The translations under genes and the position numbers were made by a program. A stretch of 64,000 nucleotides of DNA from Bryum argenteum (taxonomy: Eukaryota > Streptophyta > Bryopsida > Bryales > Bryaceae): positions 13,470,648 through 13,534,647 of the forward strand of contig CM073329.1 of assembly GCA_037043015.1 (NCBI GenBank), written 5' to 3'. Positions 10,270-21,401 of this stretch are shown one piece after another; positions within the stretch are counted from its first letter, which is position 1, and every line of letters starts with the position of its first letter. The notes under the pieces are model-generated. The model had not been told where the DNA came from. It saw only the letters and a program-made list of their open reading frames with translations, and did no database searches.

Positions 10270-10617
10270 GCTCAAAAGGGCCATCGGCCATTGGCGGTCG
10301 CCGGATGCGAGGAGCGGTCGCGATGGCCGACCACGGTCGTCGCTGGGCGACGGCCGGTCGCCGGGCCGACGGCGGACCGGCGGCCGGTCGCGGTCGACGG
10401 GCGACGGCCGCCAACGGCCGTCGCCTCGGCAATGACCGGTCGGTCGGGCCGACGGAGAGGTCGGGGACCGGTCGACGGGGTGGTTCGACCAATGAACGCA
10501 CACTGTTGGTCATTTACCGTTAGTAAAACGACCAGATTTTCTAAGTCACGGACAATCCCCGGACCCCTGCCCGACGTCCGACGGACGTCCGGACGTCCGG
10601 ACGCTGTGACATCCCTG
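10270..10617 (-). repeat. GC-rich subterminal array and right end of hAT element
   Basis: GC-rich sequence with repeated CGGTCG, GCGACGGCCG and GACCGGTCGG units occupies 10280-10495. After a short AT-richer gap, 10575-10604 holds overlapping GGACGTCC palindromes, then ACGCTGTGACATCCCTG ends at 10617. On the minus strand this reads CAGGGATGTCACAG, close to the CAGGGATG start of the classic maize Ac element. The next bases match F-box duplicon DNA found at 19694 and 52010, so the transposon ends about here. Confidence 0.6.
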
Positions 10618-10926
10618 CTACCTTTGTTATTTTTTCCCTCATTTAAGTATGTTACATGACTATGCAAATGAATTTAATATTATGGAAAAAGATAAAATTT
10701 GTCATTGTCTCTAAGCATTTGAATTCCTTTTATTAGAAAGGACACCCTTTCATTTGCTGAATGTGAAGGTTGTTAGTGATAAAAAAAACAAAAAGCAAAG
10801 AAAAAAGAAACTCTTTTTATGTTTTGTACAAAGTGAGCTAAACTGCACACCGCAATAGAAAGAATTAGGAAGCTCATACAATGATCTTATTGGTACAAGT
10901 GTTGTAGGGTGAGCAAAGCACTTTTA

Positions 10927-11746
10927 ACTCTTAACTGAGATAAATGTTGAAAATATACATTTTGGACGAGTGCATCAACTTTGAAGAACCATAACTTCTT
11001 TATCCGGAGTGTGTTTTGGATGAATAACTTTAGGGTGAATCCCTAATCAAGTCTTGTTTGTGTGGTAAAATTTGTAAACCCATACAATGAAGGATGAATA
11101 AATGACATGTAATTTAGTAAAGGCAGTTCTTGTTTTTGGGTTTTCAAACATGGGGCATGTTCTACCATTGTGAGGCAATTATGGGAAATCAGGAATTTTT
11201 TTTATAGTCAAGGTCTTAAGATGTAGGTTAAACAAATTTTTAGTTGAAAGATTTTTTTGACCCAACTATATTTGGTATAAGATTTGCAAGGGTGTTTCTA
11301 TCTTGAAAGAAAGTGCATAAATGGACTATTTATGAGGTGCTATATCTCCTTCATGCACTGATGGATTTTGACTTTATTGTTTGGGATAGATTCCAATTGG
11401 TGTCCAGTTTTAGTGGTAGAAATCTTCACAAAAACAAAGATGTATTGAAGAGATGGCATAAAGAGAGTGCAAAGGGTTGAGTTTTGAACAATTTTTCTTT
11501 TGTGGATTTTTTGGCAGTTTTTCACCATTGCAAGGTCATTATTTGCGCAAATAAACTTTTCTCATGGACATTTTATATTCAAAGGTGTCATTGAAACAAA
11601 GGTGAACATATTTGTAGTTGGTGGTTTTTGCATTGCATTTAGTCTATTGGTGACATTTTCACTTCAAAGTGAAGCTGTTGAGATTTATGACACTTTTATT
11701 GAGAATGTGTTCTTTTCTCTATCCATGAGTCAAACCATTTAGGGGG
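10927..11746 (-). mobile_element. Older MITE of the CCCCTAAAC family
   Basis: The interior matches the 23077 element ('aactttgaagaaccataacttcttt', 'gatttcaactttatt', 'caaaggtg..gaacatatttgtagttgg'). The right end is ATTTAGGGGG followed by TAA; the left end is degraded (TAACTCTTAACTGAG). The same duplicon at 19998-20015 reads 'gcacttttaaataagaacacc' without it, which marks the insertion site. The frame at 11500-11742 lies inside it and is not a gene. Confidence 0.7.
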
Positions 11747-13330
11747 TAACTAAGAACACCAAACTCTAGAAGGGTTGGCATGAATAAAATGCCCGCTCAA
11801 CCTACTCTTGAAGATATTCCCACATGACTCACTACTCCATACCAATGGTAAGATTCTCAATCTTTTTACTTAACAAGATACTTAATATGGGTCATAATAC
11901 GTGCACACTCTTAACCCCAAAATATCCTTAAAACAAGAAGCGGATTTTAACCCTTAAAGGCTCAATGGGTGTGTAGAAAAACTTAGGGTTGCTTTACATG
12001 GGTAGTCAAGTTGTAGACGAGGCCGATGGAGGGTGAGAATTCTCTCAACTTCATTGGTTCATTTTTTGAACCACAAGAAATCAAACTATCATGTCGAAAG
12101 GATTTTTACCTTGTTTCGGCCCCATGTATGGCTTGACTCTCCACGTAAAGCATTCCTTAAATGTGTTATAAGATATGCATTCCGTGACTGTTATGAAGTT
12201 TTGCCTAAATGACAGTATGAAGATTGGGAAGCTTAAATCATATCAACACGGTTCAATTTATTAGAATAGTAATTGTTACTTTTACAATGAACTAAAGAGA
12301 GTAAAACTTTGAAAACTAGTAGAAAATGCATTGTCTATTATTAGTAGTTGGAAATTGATATGATTGGCTAAAATAACATATCATATGATGATATAGGGAA
12401 AGGCCACACGCAACCTAAGAGAAACACTATCAATTTCCCAAAATAGTAAGCTTTCCAACACCAAAAAAACCTTGCCCCATTTGTGATCAAAGACTTCTTG
12501 TAAACAATCTACAAATCTAAACGAGGTTTTGTAAATTGAATGTGGTTTTGAGTCCACCAAACTTCTGGAAAGTAAAAATAAATAAAAAGAATCAATTTTA
12601 TTTTGTTTTTGTTATTAGTGTGCTACAAGTCCTTGGGATTTGAGATCCACTATAAAGTGGTCGATTGGACTCTTATGGGTTGAAGGTACGTGCAAGAAAT
12701 AAATCAGCCAATTTGATTGTTATAATCCCACAAATGAATAGAAAATCAACGGTTGAAAATTTCAAAATAGGTTGACAAATCTGCATCAAGAATTTCTAGG
12801 AAGTACACATCCTCAATCTATAGTTTACATTGCCTCGCGAACAACACTTTTGCTGCGCGGCAACTACTCTTTGCCCCACGTACAAAACAATTGTACTTTC
12901 TAGTCACGCCACTTCTCTTCTTATGGCTCGTGTATTTGTCTTCTTCCTCGTAGCCAGGATGCTCAACAGGACAGGAGCGGATATGGCTCGGACTACACGG
13001 TGTGTTAGTTTTGCCGCGACTCTCGCATCTACATAGTTTGTTGGTTTTACCGAGTTCTATCGAGACGGTTGCATCCCCGTCATTGTGAAATTGTCATCCG
13101 TGCCAATTAGGTTGGGGGAGGTTTTATGGTAATGACCCCACCATATTTACAGTATAATTTTATACCCCTCCACATACAGGTGAAAGGGATACTTTGCCGT
13201 TTCAAGATTGAGGATGCCCTAAGAATACACAATCAACATATACTTGACCTTGTGATGATCACTTATCATTGATATGATAGCTTAGAAATATTGATAGCTT
13301 GGGGCTGAGAAAAATCGTACAAGCCTCGTC
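11747..13330. repeat. Duplicon, copy A (other copies at ~20015-22560 and ~52300-52970)
   Basis: Noncoding DNA repeated three times in the window, here without the 927-bp MITE that splits the 20-kb copy. The part 12830-13170 matches 22065-22390 and is richer in GC with short open frames in both copies. It may be a decayed coding exon ('gcatctacaaagtttgttggtttt...' is conserved), but the frames are not conserved between copies and no family is recognised. Confidence 0.65.
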
Positions 13331-13888
13331 TAAGCTAGTTCAATGACATGCATTGTCTAACCCCTAATGTTTGTAACTTGCCAAAAACAAAATTACGAAA
13401 GGGTGATCTATCATATGAGTTAAAACACTAGACATGGGTTGCAATAGGTGGTATAAGGTAGAGTGCTTGAAATGGACATAATACTAGAAATGGTTCAGGA
13501 GACATTTGACCGCAAAGGTAGATAAGACCCTCCAAGTTTGGCTCTCCATGTACAAGGAGTGAATATTTTAGGGTGTCATTTTTAGGGCACCATTTTATAA
13601 ATACCTATAAGTTCAACTTCGGAATTTCATAACAAACTACAAGACAGTCCAAAATTGATGATTTTGCTTGATCTATTCTTCCACTTACTATCCAAACGCA
13701 CAAAAATGCTTACATGGTCAACACCATTACAAATATTCTAAATTGTAATTTGCACTATTATTGAGGAGTCCACTTACATGCAAACTTCTCATGGTGGGCA
13801 CATCATGGACAATATGTAATCATGCAAAATCACTTTGTGTTTCTCATCAAGAATATAATCACTTACCTTTCTTTAGATCATGTTGTTA

Positions 13889-14103
13889 ACCCCTAAAGAT
13901 CCACAAAAACGAATTCAGTTTTTTGAGATTTCGGGCAGCTCATTTTAAGGAGTTAAATTGATATTCTTGCCTAAGATTTTTATTGGGTACTCTCCATACT
14001 GTAATGTGTATGTGGTAAAATTTGCAAAGCCAAACTTTGATCTGAGTTAAAAAATGGCAGTTTTTGGTTATGGAGGTTGAGGAAACGCTTGGACTTTTAG
14101 GGG
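13889..14103 (+). mobile_element. 215-bp MITE with exact TTA target duplication
   Basis: Starts ACCCCTAAAGATCC and ends TTTTAGGGG, flanked by TTA at 13886-13888 and 14104-14106. The paralogous DNA at 22700-22716 reads 'catgttgttaaaggtc' with one TTA and no insert. It is an internally deleted form of the 927-bp element at 20472: its first ~150 bases and last ~50 bases match that element's two ends. Confidence 0.9.
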
Positions 14104-14106
14104 TTA

Positions 14107-15271
14107 AAGGTCCAAAAAAGCTAAGATGGCTTTTGTTGTTTTAAGTAGCTTAAATGATGGTTTGACTTTTTTATTTTGGGCTGAAATATGGTGTAGGTGT
14201 CAATACATACAATACTAGGAATTGAAGTCCAACTAGGATATTTAAGACTTTAAAAAATAAAACAAAAAAATCAATTTTTTGTTAAACTTTGAAAATATTC
14301 TTACGTCACTACTACTTAAATTTTTAAAAAAAAACCTTATTGAAGATTTTACCAATTCTATAAGAGCAATCTTAAAAGTTTACAAGTGCAAGCTTCAAAG
14401 TCATTTTGTAACTTTGCATTAAAAAAGTCATGAAATTTTACACGGCATATGTGTTGATATCTAGGTTTTAGATCCTATAGTAAAAATTCAAAACAAAAGA
14501 AGGAAGAAAATAATTAGAAAGAGAAAAAAGACCAAAAACTTTACCTCCGTTTCCACAATGTGATAGAAAATTGTTGATTTTGGTTTTGAAGGTCCTCGAA
14601 AAGCTTGAACCTTTAGAGGTGAAATCCCCATGAGCTCTACTAAATAATAATATGAATGCTTCAACAAAGCAATGTCAAAAGTATTGAAATCGCTCATCAA
14701 ATCTTCACAACTTCACTTTCTAGTTTACTATAGATTGTGGTTTAAATAATCTATGGATGCTCATATGTTTTTGGACACTTGACTCCCATATATGAATTGC
14801 TAGTTTGAGGTGCTATACCTTGTTTTGACATTCCGAGTACATGCATTCTCATGCTTCGATCACAACATGCATACGTGGGAGGTCTAGCAGAGGTCTAGAG
14901 GTCTATTTAGAAGATTAATTTTGGGATTCCTTGCAAGATCATATGACTAAAGTGGTTGACTTTAAATTCGCAGTTGACTACAATTAATGCTAGCTAAATT
15001 TTACTTCAAGCAAACGTGTATAGGGAAACTCTTACTTTATGTTATACAAATATAGATTATTTGAAATGTTTTTTTACTTTATTCTAAATTTGAAATTTTG
15101 AAAAATCATTTACTTCAATCAAAAAATCATGTAAGAAGCCTGGTTACGAGAACTTGATTGTTTGGAAAATTATATCTACTAAGATATTAACTACATTCAG
15201 TACTATTATTATTTGAAGAGTATTAGTGAGAAGAAACTCATTCATTACAAGGCAAAAGGCTAGTGGATGCC
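14107..15271. other. Upstream duplicon of F-box locus 1
   Basis: AT-rich and noncoding. It matches 22711-24792 minus the MITE at 23077-24005. An open frame at 14488-14700 on the minus strand is low-complexity and not conserved. Confidence 0.6.
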
Positions 15272-16489
15272 ATGGAGCCCTCTAAAGACACACATGAAAA
15301 AGTGAAAGCAAGTTATGATCACCACTCGAAAAGATTAAGGTCGGAAAATCAATCGAACCAAGAAGATTCTCTTGATTCTAACCTGTGGAAAAAGCTCCCT
15401 TCTAACATTCATGCCTTTGTATTTGCTCGTCTTCCCATCAATGAGATTCCCCGACTACAATCCATAAGTAAAACATGGAAACACAACATCTCTACAACTA
15501 CTTCCTTTTTTTCCAAAACTTGTGATGAAGCTCATCCAACTATGTTGTCATTCATTACACAAACTTCAAATCAAAACATATGGGTGAGAACATTGGATAT
15601 TGGTTGCAACAAGTGGTATACGTACAAACTTCCATATACTGGTGTTTTAGCTCAAACTACATGAGGAGTAGAGTTATTTGTTCTCAAGCTAAAGTGCTCA
15701 AGCTGTGGTAAGCAAAAATTACAGTCGGTGCATCCATTGACAAGAGATTGCCAAGGATTACCTCGGGTGAATTCATTGACAAGAGATTGCCAAGCATTAC
15801 ATCCTTTACCTGCAAAATGGCACATCAAAGAGGTTGAGAAGCATGGCAATTGTGTTGTAATAAATGTGGACCAAATTAGGTATACGCGAACTTATTCCAA
15901 AGGAAATTGGCAGATTGTTTTCGATATTCTGGGGAGATACGGAAAGCGGACCTTATCACAACCCAATACTCAAAATACATATGTCAACCTTGGTGAATTT
16001 CCTACTACTGCCTTTGAGAATTTGCAAACTGAAATACCATCTGTAATGATGACGTGGGTTTACTATGAGCAATCTCTCTTTGTAATGTGGAAGAAGAAGG
16101 ATGACTCGTTGGATATTCCATCAACAACAACAACAAGATACTATATCAATGGATATCATGTAGATAATGAAGTATCCCCGATGAAACTTGTCTAAATCAA
16201 AACTTACCATTGCAGTCATCCAGTGGAGAATCATATAATGCATACAGATAGATATAGTCCACACAAATTAGAGATATATGTATGTGAAGGTTACTTGATG
16301 ATAGTATCAACATTTGGTGAGAGAGTAACGAAAAACATCCGAAAAGAAGTTGCATGGCTTTGTGATTTAGCAACAAGTGTATGGACTACCTTGGACCTTC
16401 CACAATTAAACCATTGGTGCCCTAGTTTAAAGGGAAATTTGATAAAATCCAAATGGACAATACATTATTACCAAGAGGAACATGATTAA
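15272..16489 (+). pseudogene. F-box protein gene, two premature stops (locus 1)
   Basis: One continuous frame of about 405 codons from ATG at 15272 is broken by TGA at 15662 and TAA at 16193. The parallel copy at 24.8 kb has GGT and AAA at these two codons, so both are nonsense changes here. The N-terminal F-box (NLWKKLPSNIHAFVFARLPINEI, about residues 32-70) would bind SKP1 in an SCF ubiquitin ligase. The rest is a beta-propeller/kelch-like substrate region with NKWYTYKLP, MTWVYYEQSLFVMW and a final LCDLATSVWTTLDLPQL strand. No introns. It is the closest relative of the 24.8-kb copy. Insertions of CTRDCQ-type repeats (two copies of 'ttgacaagagattgccaag') at 15737-15790 are shared with that copy. 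Confidence 0.85.
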
Positions 16490-18256
16490 TAAACATAAAA
16501 CTTCGTATGTAATATTTCTAGTTGTGAAAGCATCTTCTTAATCCAATTTTATTGAGATTTTTAGTGCCCTATGGATAATTTCATAATAAATATATGTAGT
16601 GGCTCTAAAAGCTTTTGCTTTTAGAACAACTTCTATGTGTACTATGATACTTATTCATGTTGGCTTTGGAGCATGCTTTTGAGTATCCATGGTTTGAAAT
16701 TGATAAATTGGGTATCACAAATTCTCCTAGATGTAAAGAGATTCTCTTATTTGTTTTGAATTTGCTCATGTAAAATATATTTAAAGCTTTTCCCCTTGTA
16801 TTCCCTTATTTTCACACAACTCTAAATTTCATCTTGAGTGCAGTAGCATAGTTAAGAACATGATATTTGTTTTTGCCCCCATAAATAAAATTATGCTTCT
16901 TAGTGTGTTGGGAGGCCATACCAATGTATGCTCTCAAGTTAGTCAATGATTGTTCAAAGTTGGGAATGAACTTGAATGAACTTGAAAAATTCCGTGAATG
17001 GAGTACTATCCCCTAAGCCTGCTTAGGTCCAAAAAGTGAACGGAAAAAATGCATGGTCTTCGAGAAGTTGTATCCTTCATCCACCGTTGGATTTCAATTT
17101 TATTATTTAAGTTGAACTCCAATTCAAGTTTAGTTCTTCTACTAGAAATCTTAATGGCATCCAATAAGTATTGAAGAAACGGCATGAATTTCAGTACAAA
17201 AGGTTTAGATCTAGACTATTCTTTGTTTGTAAAATATGAAGCAATTTTCACCATTCCACAACTATGATCTGAGCCAAGATACGTGTTTAGTTTTTTTTTT
17301 TTTTTTTTTTTTATGTTAAAGAGTATTTTTAAGATGAAGGTGAACCACTATCTATTTTGATTGCAATTGGTTTCTTGATTGTATTTCCACCTCAAAGTGA
17401 AAATGCCGACCTTTCATAATTGTTTTTGAGAACACATACATCATGATCTCACAATCTATGAGGACTAATGACTCCAAATTTGACCCACATGATCTACACC
17501 AAGTGTACTACAAGACTCAGCGGTCAGAATCTGATTAACTTACTTTAATTTTCCGTGTATGAAGCTTTCAAAAAACTATTTTTTTTTCACTAGAAAATGA
17601 CAAGGACGTCTAGAGGTTAGAAAAACACCTCTAACAATATGTACCTGTGTTGCTTTGGTTGAGGAGCTCGTTTAGTGGGTTGAAATGTTGTGTAGAAGAG
17701 TAGGTAGATGATAAGGATCATCATACGCTAAACAATAATAAAATTATGAACATATACACTTTACCCATTATGTTACTACCAATGATAACTTTATATGTAT
17801 TCCTCATTCAAGAATATATCGTCAGCATAAAAATGAGATTACTAATATAAACAAAACAAAATTGTTCATTCTGGAGCTCAAGATGGGCACTTTCAGTTAA
17901 CTTGTCAAGGTTGCAGGGTCCGGGGAATATGGGTCGTGGTTCATCAAGGTTCCTATGTGGGTTTTGTCGGTACTCACGTTTCTGGTGCTTCAACCTCCAG
18001 TTAGATAGTAAAAGTAAAAAGATTGAGGTATTTTTTGAGTTCTAGTACTTATTTGATCCTAAATTTAACTTTTATAGAATCTTTTACTTCATTCATAAAA
18101 TCATATAAGAAGCTAGGTTATGAACACTTGATTGATTATAACTCTAGAAACTTCAAATTAGTAAGACATTTACTACAGATGTAACTATCGTTCTTTTTAA
18201 GGTTTTCAGTGACGTGGAACTCACCCATTACCAGGAAAGCAAGTTATGTTCATCAA
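16490..18256. other. Intergenic DNA between F-box loci 1 and 2
   Basis: Contains the 3' flank of locus 1 (similar to 26067-26330), MITE-like interior fragments at about 17040-17630 (phrases shared with 23450-24000), a poly-T tract at 17289-17312, and from about 17670 the upstream part of the locus 2 duplicon, also found from about 38895. A minus-strand frame at 17808-17993 is conserved in sequence between the copies but interrupted in the second; I do not claim a gene. Confidence 0.6.
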
Positions 18257-19396
18257 ATGGAAAGCTCAAAGCAACAAAAGCAATCGAAGCAAGGAGAGCA
18301 GAGAGAGTATAATCAAGATGTTCTTGATGCTAAACTTTGGAAACGACTACCTCATTGTCTTCATGCTCTTGTCTTTGCTCATCTTTCCATCAATGATATT
18401 CGTCGATTGTGTTCATTAAATAAAACATGGAAACACAATATCTCAGCAACTACTTCCTCTTTTTCCCAAGCTTGTGATGTAGCTCATCCAACGATGTTGT
18501 CTTTGATCACACAAACTCCAAATGAAAATATATGGTTGAGGACATTGGACGTTACTTGCAACAAGTGGTATACTTATAAACTTCCATGTAGAGGGACCTT
18601 AAGAACAAATGATGGAGGCGTAGGGTTATTTGTTTTTTGGCAAACGAACACAAACAATTATAAGCAAGAAATACACTTGGTGAATCCACTAAGAGGAGAC
18701 TGGCAAAGATTGCCTCCTTTACCTGATAAAAGAAGGATCAAACGTGTTAACAAGTATGGCAATAATGTGCTAGTACGTGTAGTTGGTGATCACCCCCATC
18801 ATGGACATTATAACACCTTTATTTTTGATCTTTTGAATGGAAATGGAAAATGGACAATTCTAGAACCGAACGCTCAAATTACATCCTCCAAAGCAATATG
18901 GAGCATTGGTGATAATCTTCATACTCTCTTTCGTAACTTGCGAACAGAAATACCATCAAAGCATATGGATACGGCCTACTATGAGCAATCACTTTTTGTG
19001 ATGTGGAAGAAAAAGAATAAGTCATTGGATATTCCATCAACAAAAACAACGTACTATATTGAGGAATATCATAAAAACCATGAAGATGATTCAATGAGAC
19101 CTGTCAAGATTAAAGTTCACAATTGCCATCTATTGGAGAGCCATATCATAAGTATAATCCCAAACACTTGCATCCTCATGATTATGTATGCATGTGAAGG
19201 TTATTTGATGATAATTGCAGTATTTTGTGAGGTGAAACCAATCATAAATAAGGCATTTTGGCTTTATGATTTAGCAACAGGTCAAATGACTACCCTTGAC
19301 GTTCCACAATTGAAGAGCGAGTTCCAGGGTGATATTAGAGTCATGATGAAATCCAAATGGACATTACATTATAACTTAGGGGAAGATGTTCAATAG
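18257..19396 (+). CDS. F-box protein, intact (locus 2)
   Basis: A 379-residue intronless protein from ATG 18257; the frame is open 48 bases further up but the first ATG in frame gives MESSKQQ, shared with loci 5 and 7. Residues ~25-68 are the F-box (LWKRLPHCLHALVFAHLSINDIRRL..NKTWKHNI as key region), the SKP1-binding module of SCF ubiquitin ligases. The remainder is a predicted kelch-type propeller: NKWYTYKLP, NPLRGDWQRLPPLP, TAYYEQSLFVMWKK, VKIKVHNC, ACEGYLMII and WLYDLATGQMTTLD. Targets are unknown. The near-identical locus at 39481 is split by an insertion. No frameshift or stop is present, so this is one of two copies in the window likely to be functional. Confidence 0.85.
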   Translation: MESSKQQKQSKQGEQREYNQDVLDAKLWKRLPHCLHALVFAHLSINDIRRLCSLNKTWKHNISATTSSFSQACDVAHPTMLSLITQTPNENIWLRTLDVTCNKWYTYKLPCRGTLRTNDGGVGLFVFWQTNTNNYKQEIHLVNPLRGDWQRLPPLPDKRRIKRVNKYGNNVLVRVVGDHPHHGHYNTFIFDLLNGNGKWTILEPNAQITSSKAIWSIGDNLHTLFRNLRTEIPSKHMDTAYYEQSLFVMWKKKNKSLDIPSTKTTYYIEEYHKNHEDDSMRPVKIKVHNCHLLESHIISIIPNTCILMIMYACEGYLMIIAVFCEVKPIINKAFWLYDLATGQMTTLDVPQLKSEFQGDIRVMMKSKWTLHYNLGEDVQ

Positions 19397-20468
19397 AATC
19401 TTATTTTTTTAAAAATAAAATTCAAAGGTTAAGTAATTTACATCAAAACGTATTTTAAATAATGCAAGTATTTTAAGGAATTTAGTCCTTTGTTTGGACA
19501 ATTTGGACACCAAGGATGAAGATAGATTGTCTCATTTTGAATTTATTTGTTGTGGATGGGGAGGACAATTATGAGGTTAAGATTGTCTGTTGGGCCTCAG
19601 AAAAAAGACATCATTAATTTGCAACTTTTGGGCTAAACAACAAAATAATAACTAAACAAACACTTCAATCATTCTGTTGACACTCATGGTGACTTTGTTT
19701 TTGCTCCTCAGTTAAGAATGTTACATCACTATGGGAATGAGTTCAATACTATGGAGAAAGATAAAATTCGTCATTATCTCTAATCACATGAATTCCTTTG
19801 ATTAGAAAGGACACCCTTTCATTTGCTGAATGTTAAAGTTGTTAATCAAAACGAACAAGAAAAAAGAATAAAAACCTCAATTTATGTTAAACTGCACACC
19901 TTAGATGAAAGAATTTTAAAAATAAAAAAATTAAAATTTAAAAAAAGAAATTCATAAAATGATTTTCCTGGTACAAGTGTTGAATGGTGAGCAGAGCACT
20001 TTTAAATAAGAACACCAAGCTCTTGTGCGAATGGCTTGAATACAATGACCGCTCAACCGTCTTTCGATGATATGCCCACATGACTCACTTCTCCACACCA
20101 ATGGTAAGATTCTCAACCTTTTTATCTTCAAGATATTCAACATGGGTCATAAAATATGCACACTCTTGAACCCTAAGGATTCTTAGAGCGTGAAACTGAT
20201 TTTAACCCCTAAAGACCCAATGAGTGTGGAGAATAACTTAGGGAGTGAAGCCGTGCATGGGGCCGATGGAGGGCAAAAATTCTCTCAAGTTCTTGATTGT
20301 TTGAACTACAAGAAATTAACCAATTATATTGATAGGATTTCTACTGTGCTTCGGCCCCAAGTATAGCTTGACTCTCCCATGTAAAGCGTTCCTTGGATAT
20401 GTTATGAGATATGCATTCCGTACCTCTTATGAAGTTTTGTTCAAAAGACAATATGAATCTCACAATGC
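19397..20468. repeat. 3' flank of F-box locus 2 (duplicon)
   Basis: Matches 46077-46204 continued at 51842-52776, that is, the same DNA without the LTR retrotransposon. GATTG at 19525-19529 is the unoccupied version of that element's target site. No gene seen; the minus-strand frame 19952-20143 is a shadow in repeated DNA. Confidence 0.7.
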
Positions 20469-20471
20469 TTA

Positions 20472-21398
20472 ACCCCTAAAAATCCAGGAAAGCCGATTCG
20501 GTTTTCTGAGATTTCGGGCAGCTCATTTTAAGCATTTAAATTGATATTTTTGCCTAAGATTTTTATTGGGTGCTCCCCATACAGTAATGTGTATGTGGTA
20601 AAATTTTCAAAGTCAAATTTTAATTTTATAACCTTCAACCTAGAAATTTTAGGTTTCAAGTCCTAAACGTGCAGTTTAAATTATTTTTTTTTAATTTTTT
20701 TTTTTTTAGAAATATGTTCATTACCAAATTACTATTCAAATTCCAAAGTATCCGAAGTCAAAAAGTTTACCAATTTTACAAGGGCAGCCTCCAAAACTTT
20801 CAAAAACAATCTTCACAATTTCTAGTAATTTTACAATTTTTTCTTTCAAAAATCTCCAAAATTCGAGATTTTGGATTTTTTCCAAGATTTTTTTTTCGAA
20901 ATTCACATTATCATAAATGCACCTTTTCACCGTCGAGATTTTTCTCAAACTAAATATATCATATGTGGTGCTTGTTTTACTATATGGTTGTTTTTAGACC
21001 TTCTTTCATAAAATATTTTACATTAAGGTCAAAAACTGGAATTGGTCTCTAAAATTTTGCATGAGCATACCCAACTTGATTACCTACATGAAAAAAATGA
21101 GGGAAAAATATTTGGAATAACAATCATCAAGTTGCCCTTGGCACCATTTAGACAATGCCTCTCACGCAGCGGCAAAAAAAAGTGTTGGTCAAACTTTGAT
21201 TGTTATGATCTCACAAATGACAAACATCCAACGGTTGAAATTTTGACCAGTCCTTTGTATACAAGTTAGGTACAAGATCTTACGGTTCAAAGTCTAAAAC
21301 CAGAAAAAGAAGTTTCTCCATTTCCCCATTTCCCAACGAAGGTGAAAAATGGCAGTTTTTGGTTCTGGAGGTCGAGGAAACCCCTGGATTTTTAGGGG
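20472..21398 (+). mobile_element. Full-length 927-bp MITE, CCCCTAAAA/TTTTTAGGGG ends
   Basis: Flanked by TTA (20469-20471) and TCA (21399-21401). The paralogous DNA at 52771-52786 ('caatgcttaaattgttttatt') has a single TTA and no insert. The interior has no coding capacity apart from low-complexity frames. This is the long form from which the 215-bp copy at 13889 could have been made by internal deletion. Confidence 0.88.
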
Positions 21399-21401
21399 TC
21401 A

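Larger units (their letters stand above)
2860..10617. mobile_element. hAT-type DNA transposon with RING-protein gene, decayed
   Basis: The interval carries GC-rich subterminal repeat arrays at both ends (2870-3110 and 10280-10495), a rightward gene group (3331-6688) and a leftward gene group (7093-10001) that meet tail to tail near 7 kb. The leftward group includes a hAT transposase. The right terminus is proposed at 10617: read on the minus strand it starts CAGGGATGTCACAGCG, like the CAGGG-type ends of hAT elements, and DNA beyond it (from about 10622) matches the F-box duplicon at 19694 onward. No matching inverted repeat was found at the left, so the left limit is uncertain. Confidence 0.55.

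Noticed and set aside
10162-10667. Overlapping long frames on both strands
   Set aside because: Same cause: a GC-rich subterminal array of the hAT-type element.
10272-10667. rRNA gene fragment suggested by high GC
   Set aside because: The GC-rich sequence is made of short repeated CGGTCG-type units and shows no recognisable rRNA core motifs.
12830-13036. 68-residue open frame starting MPREQHFCC
   Set aside because: The duplicate at 22065-22390 has stops and frame changes in the same place, and no family was recognised.
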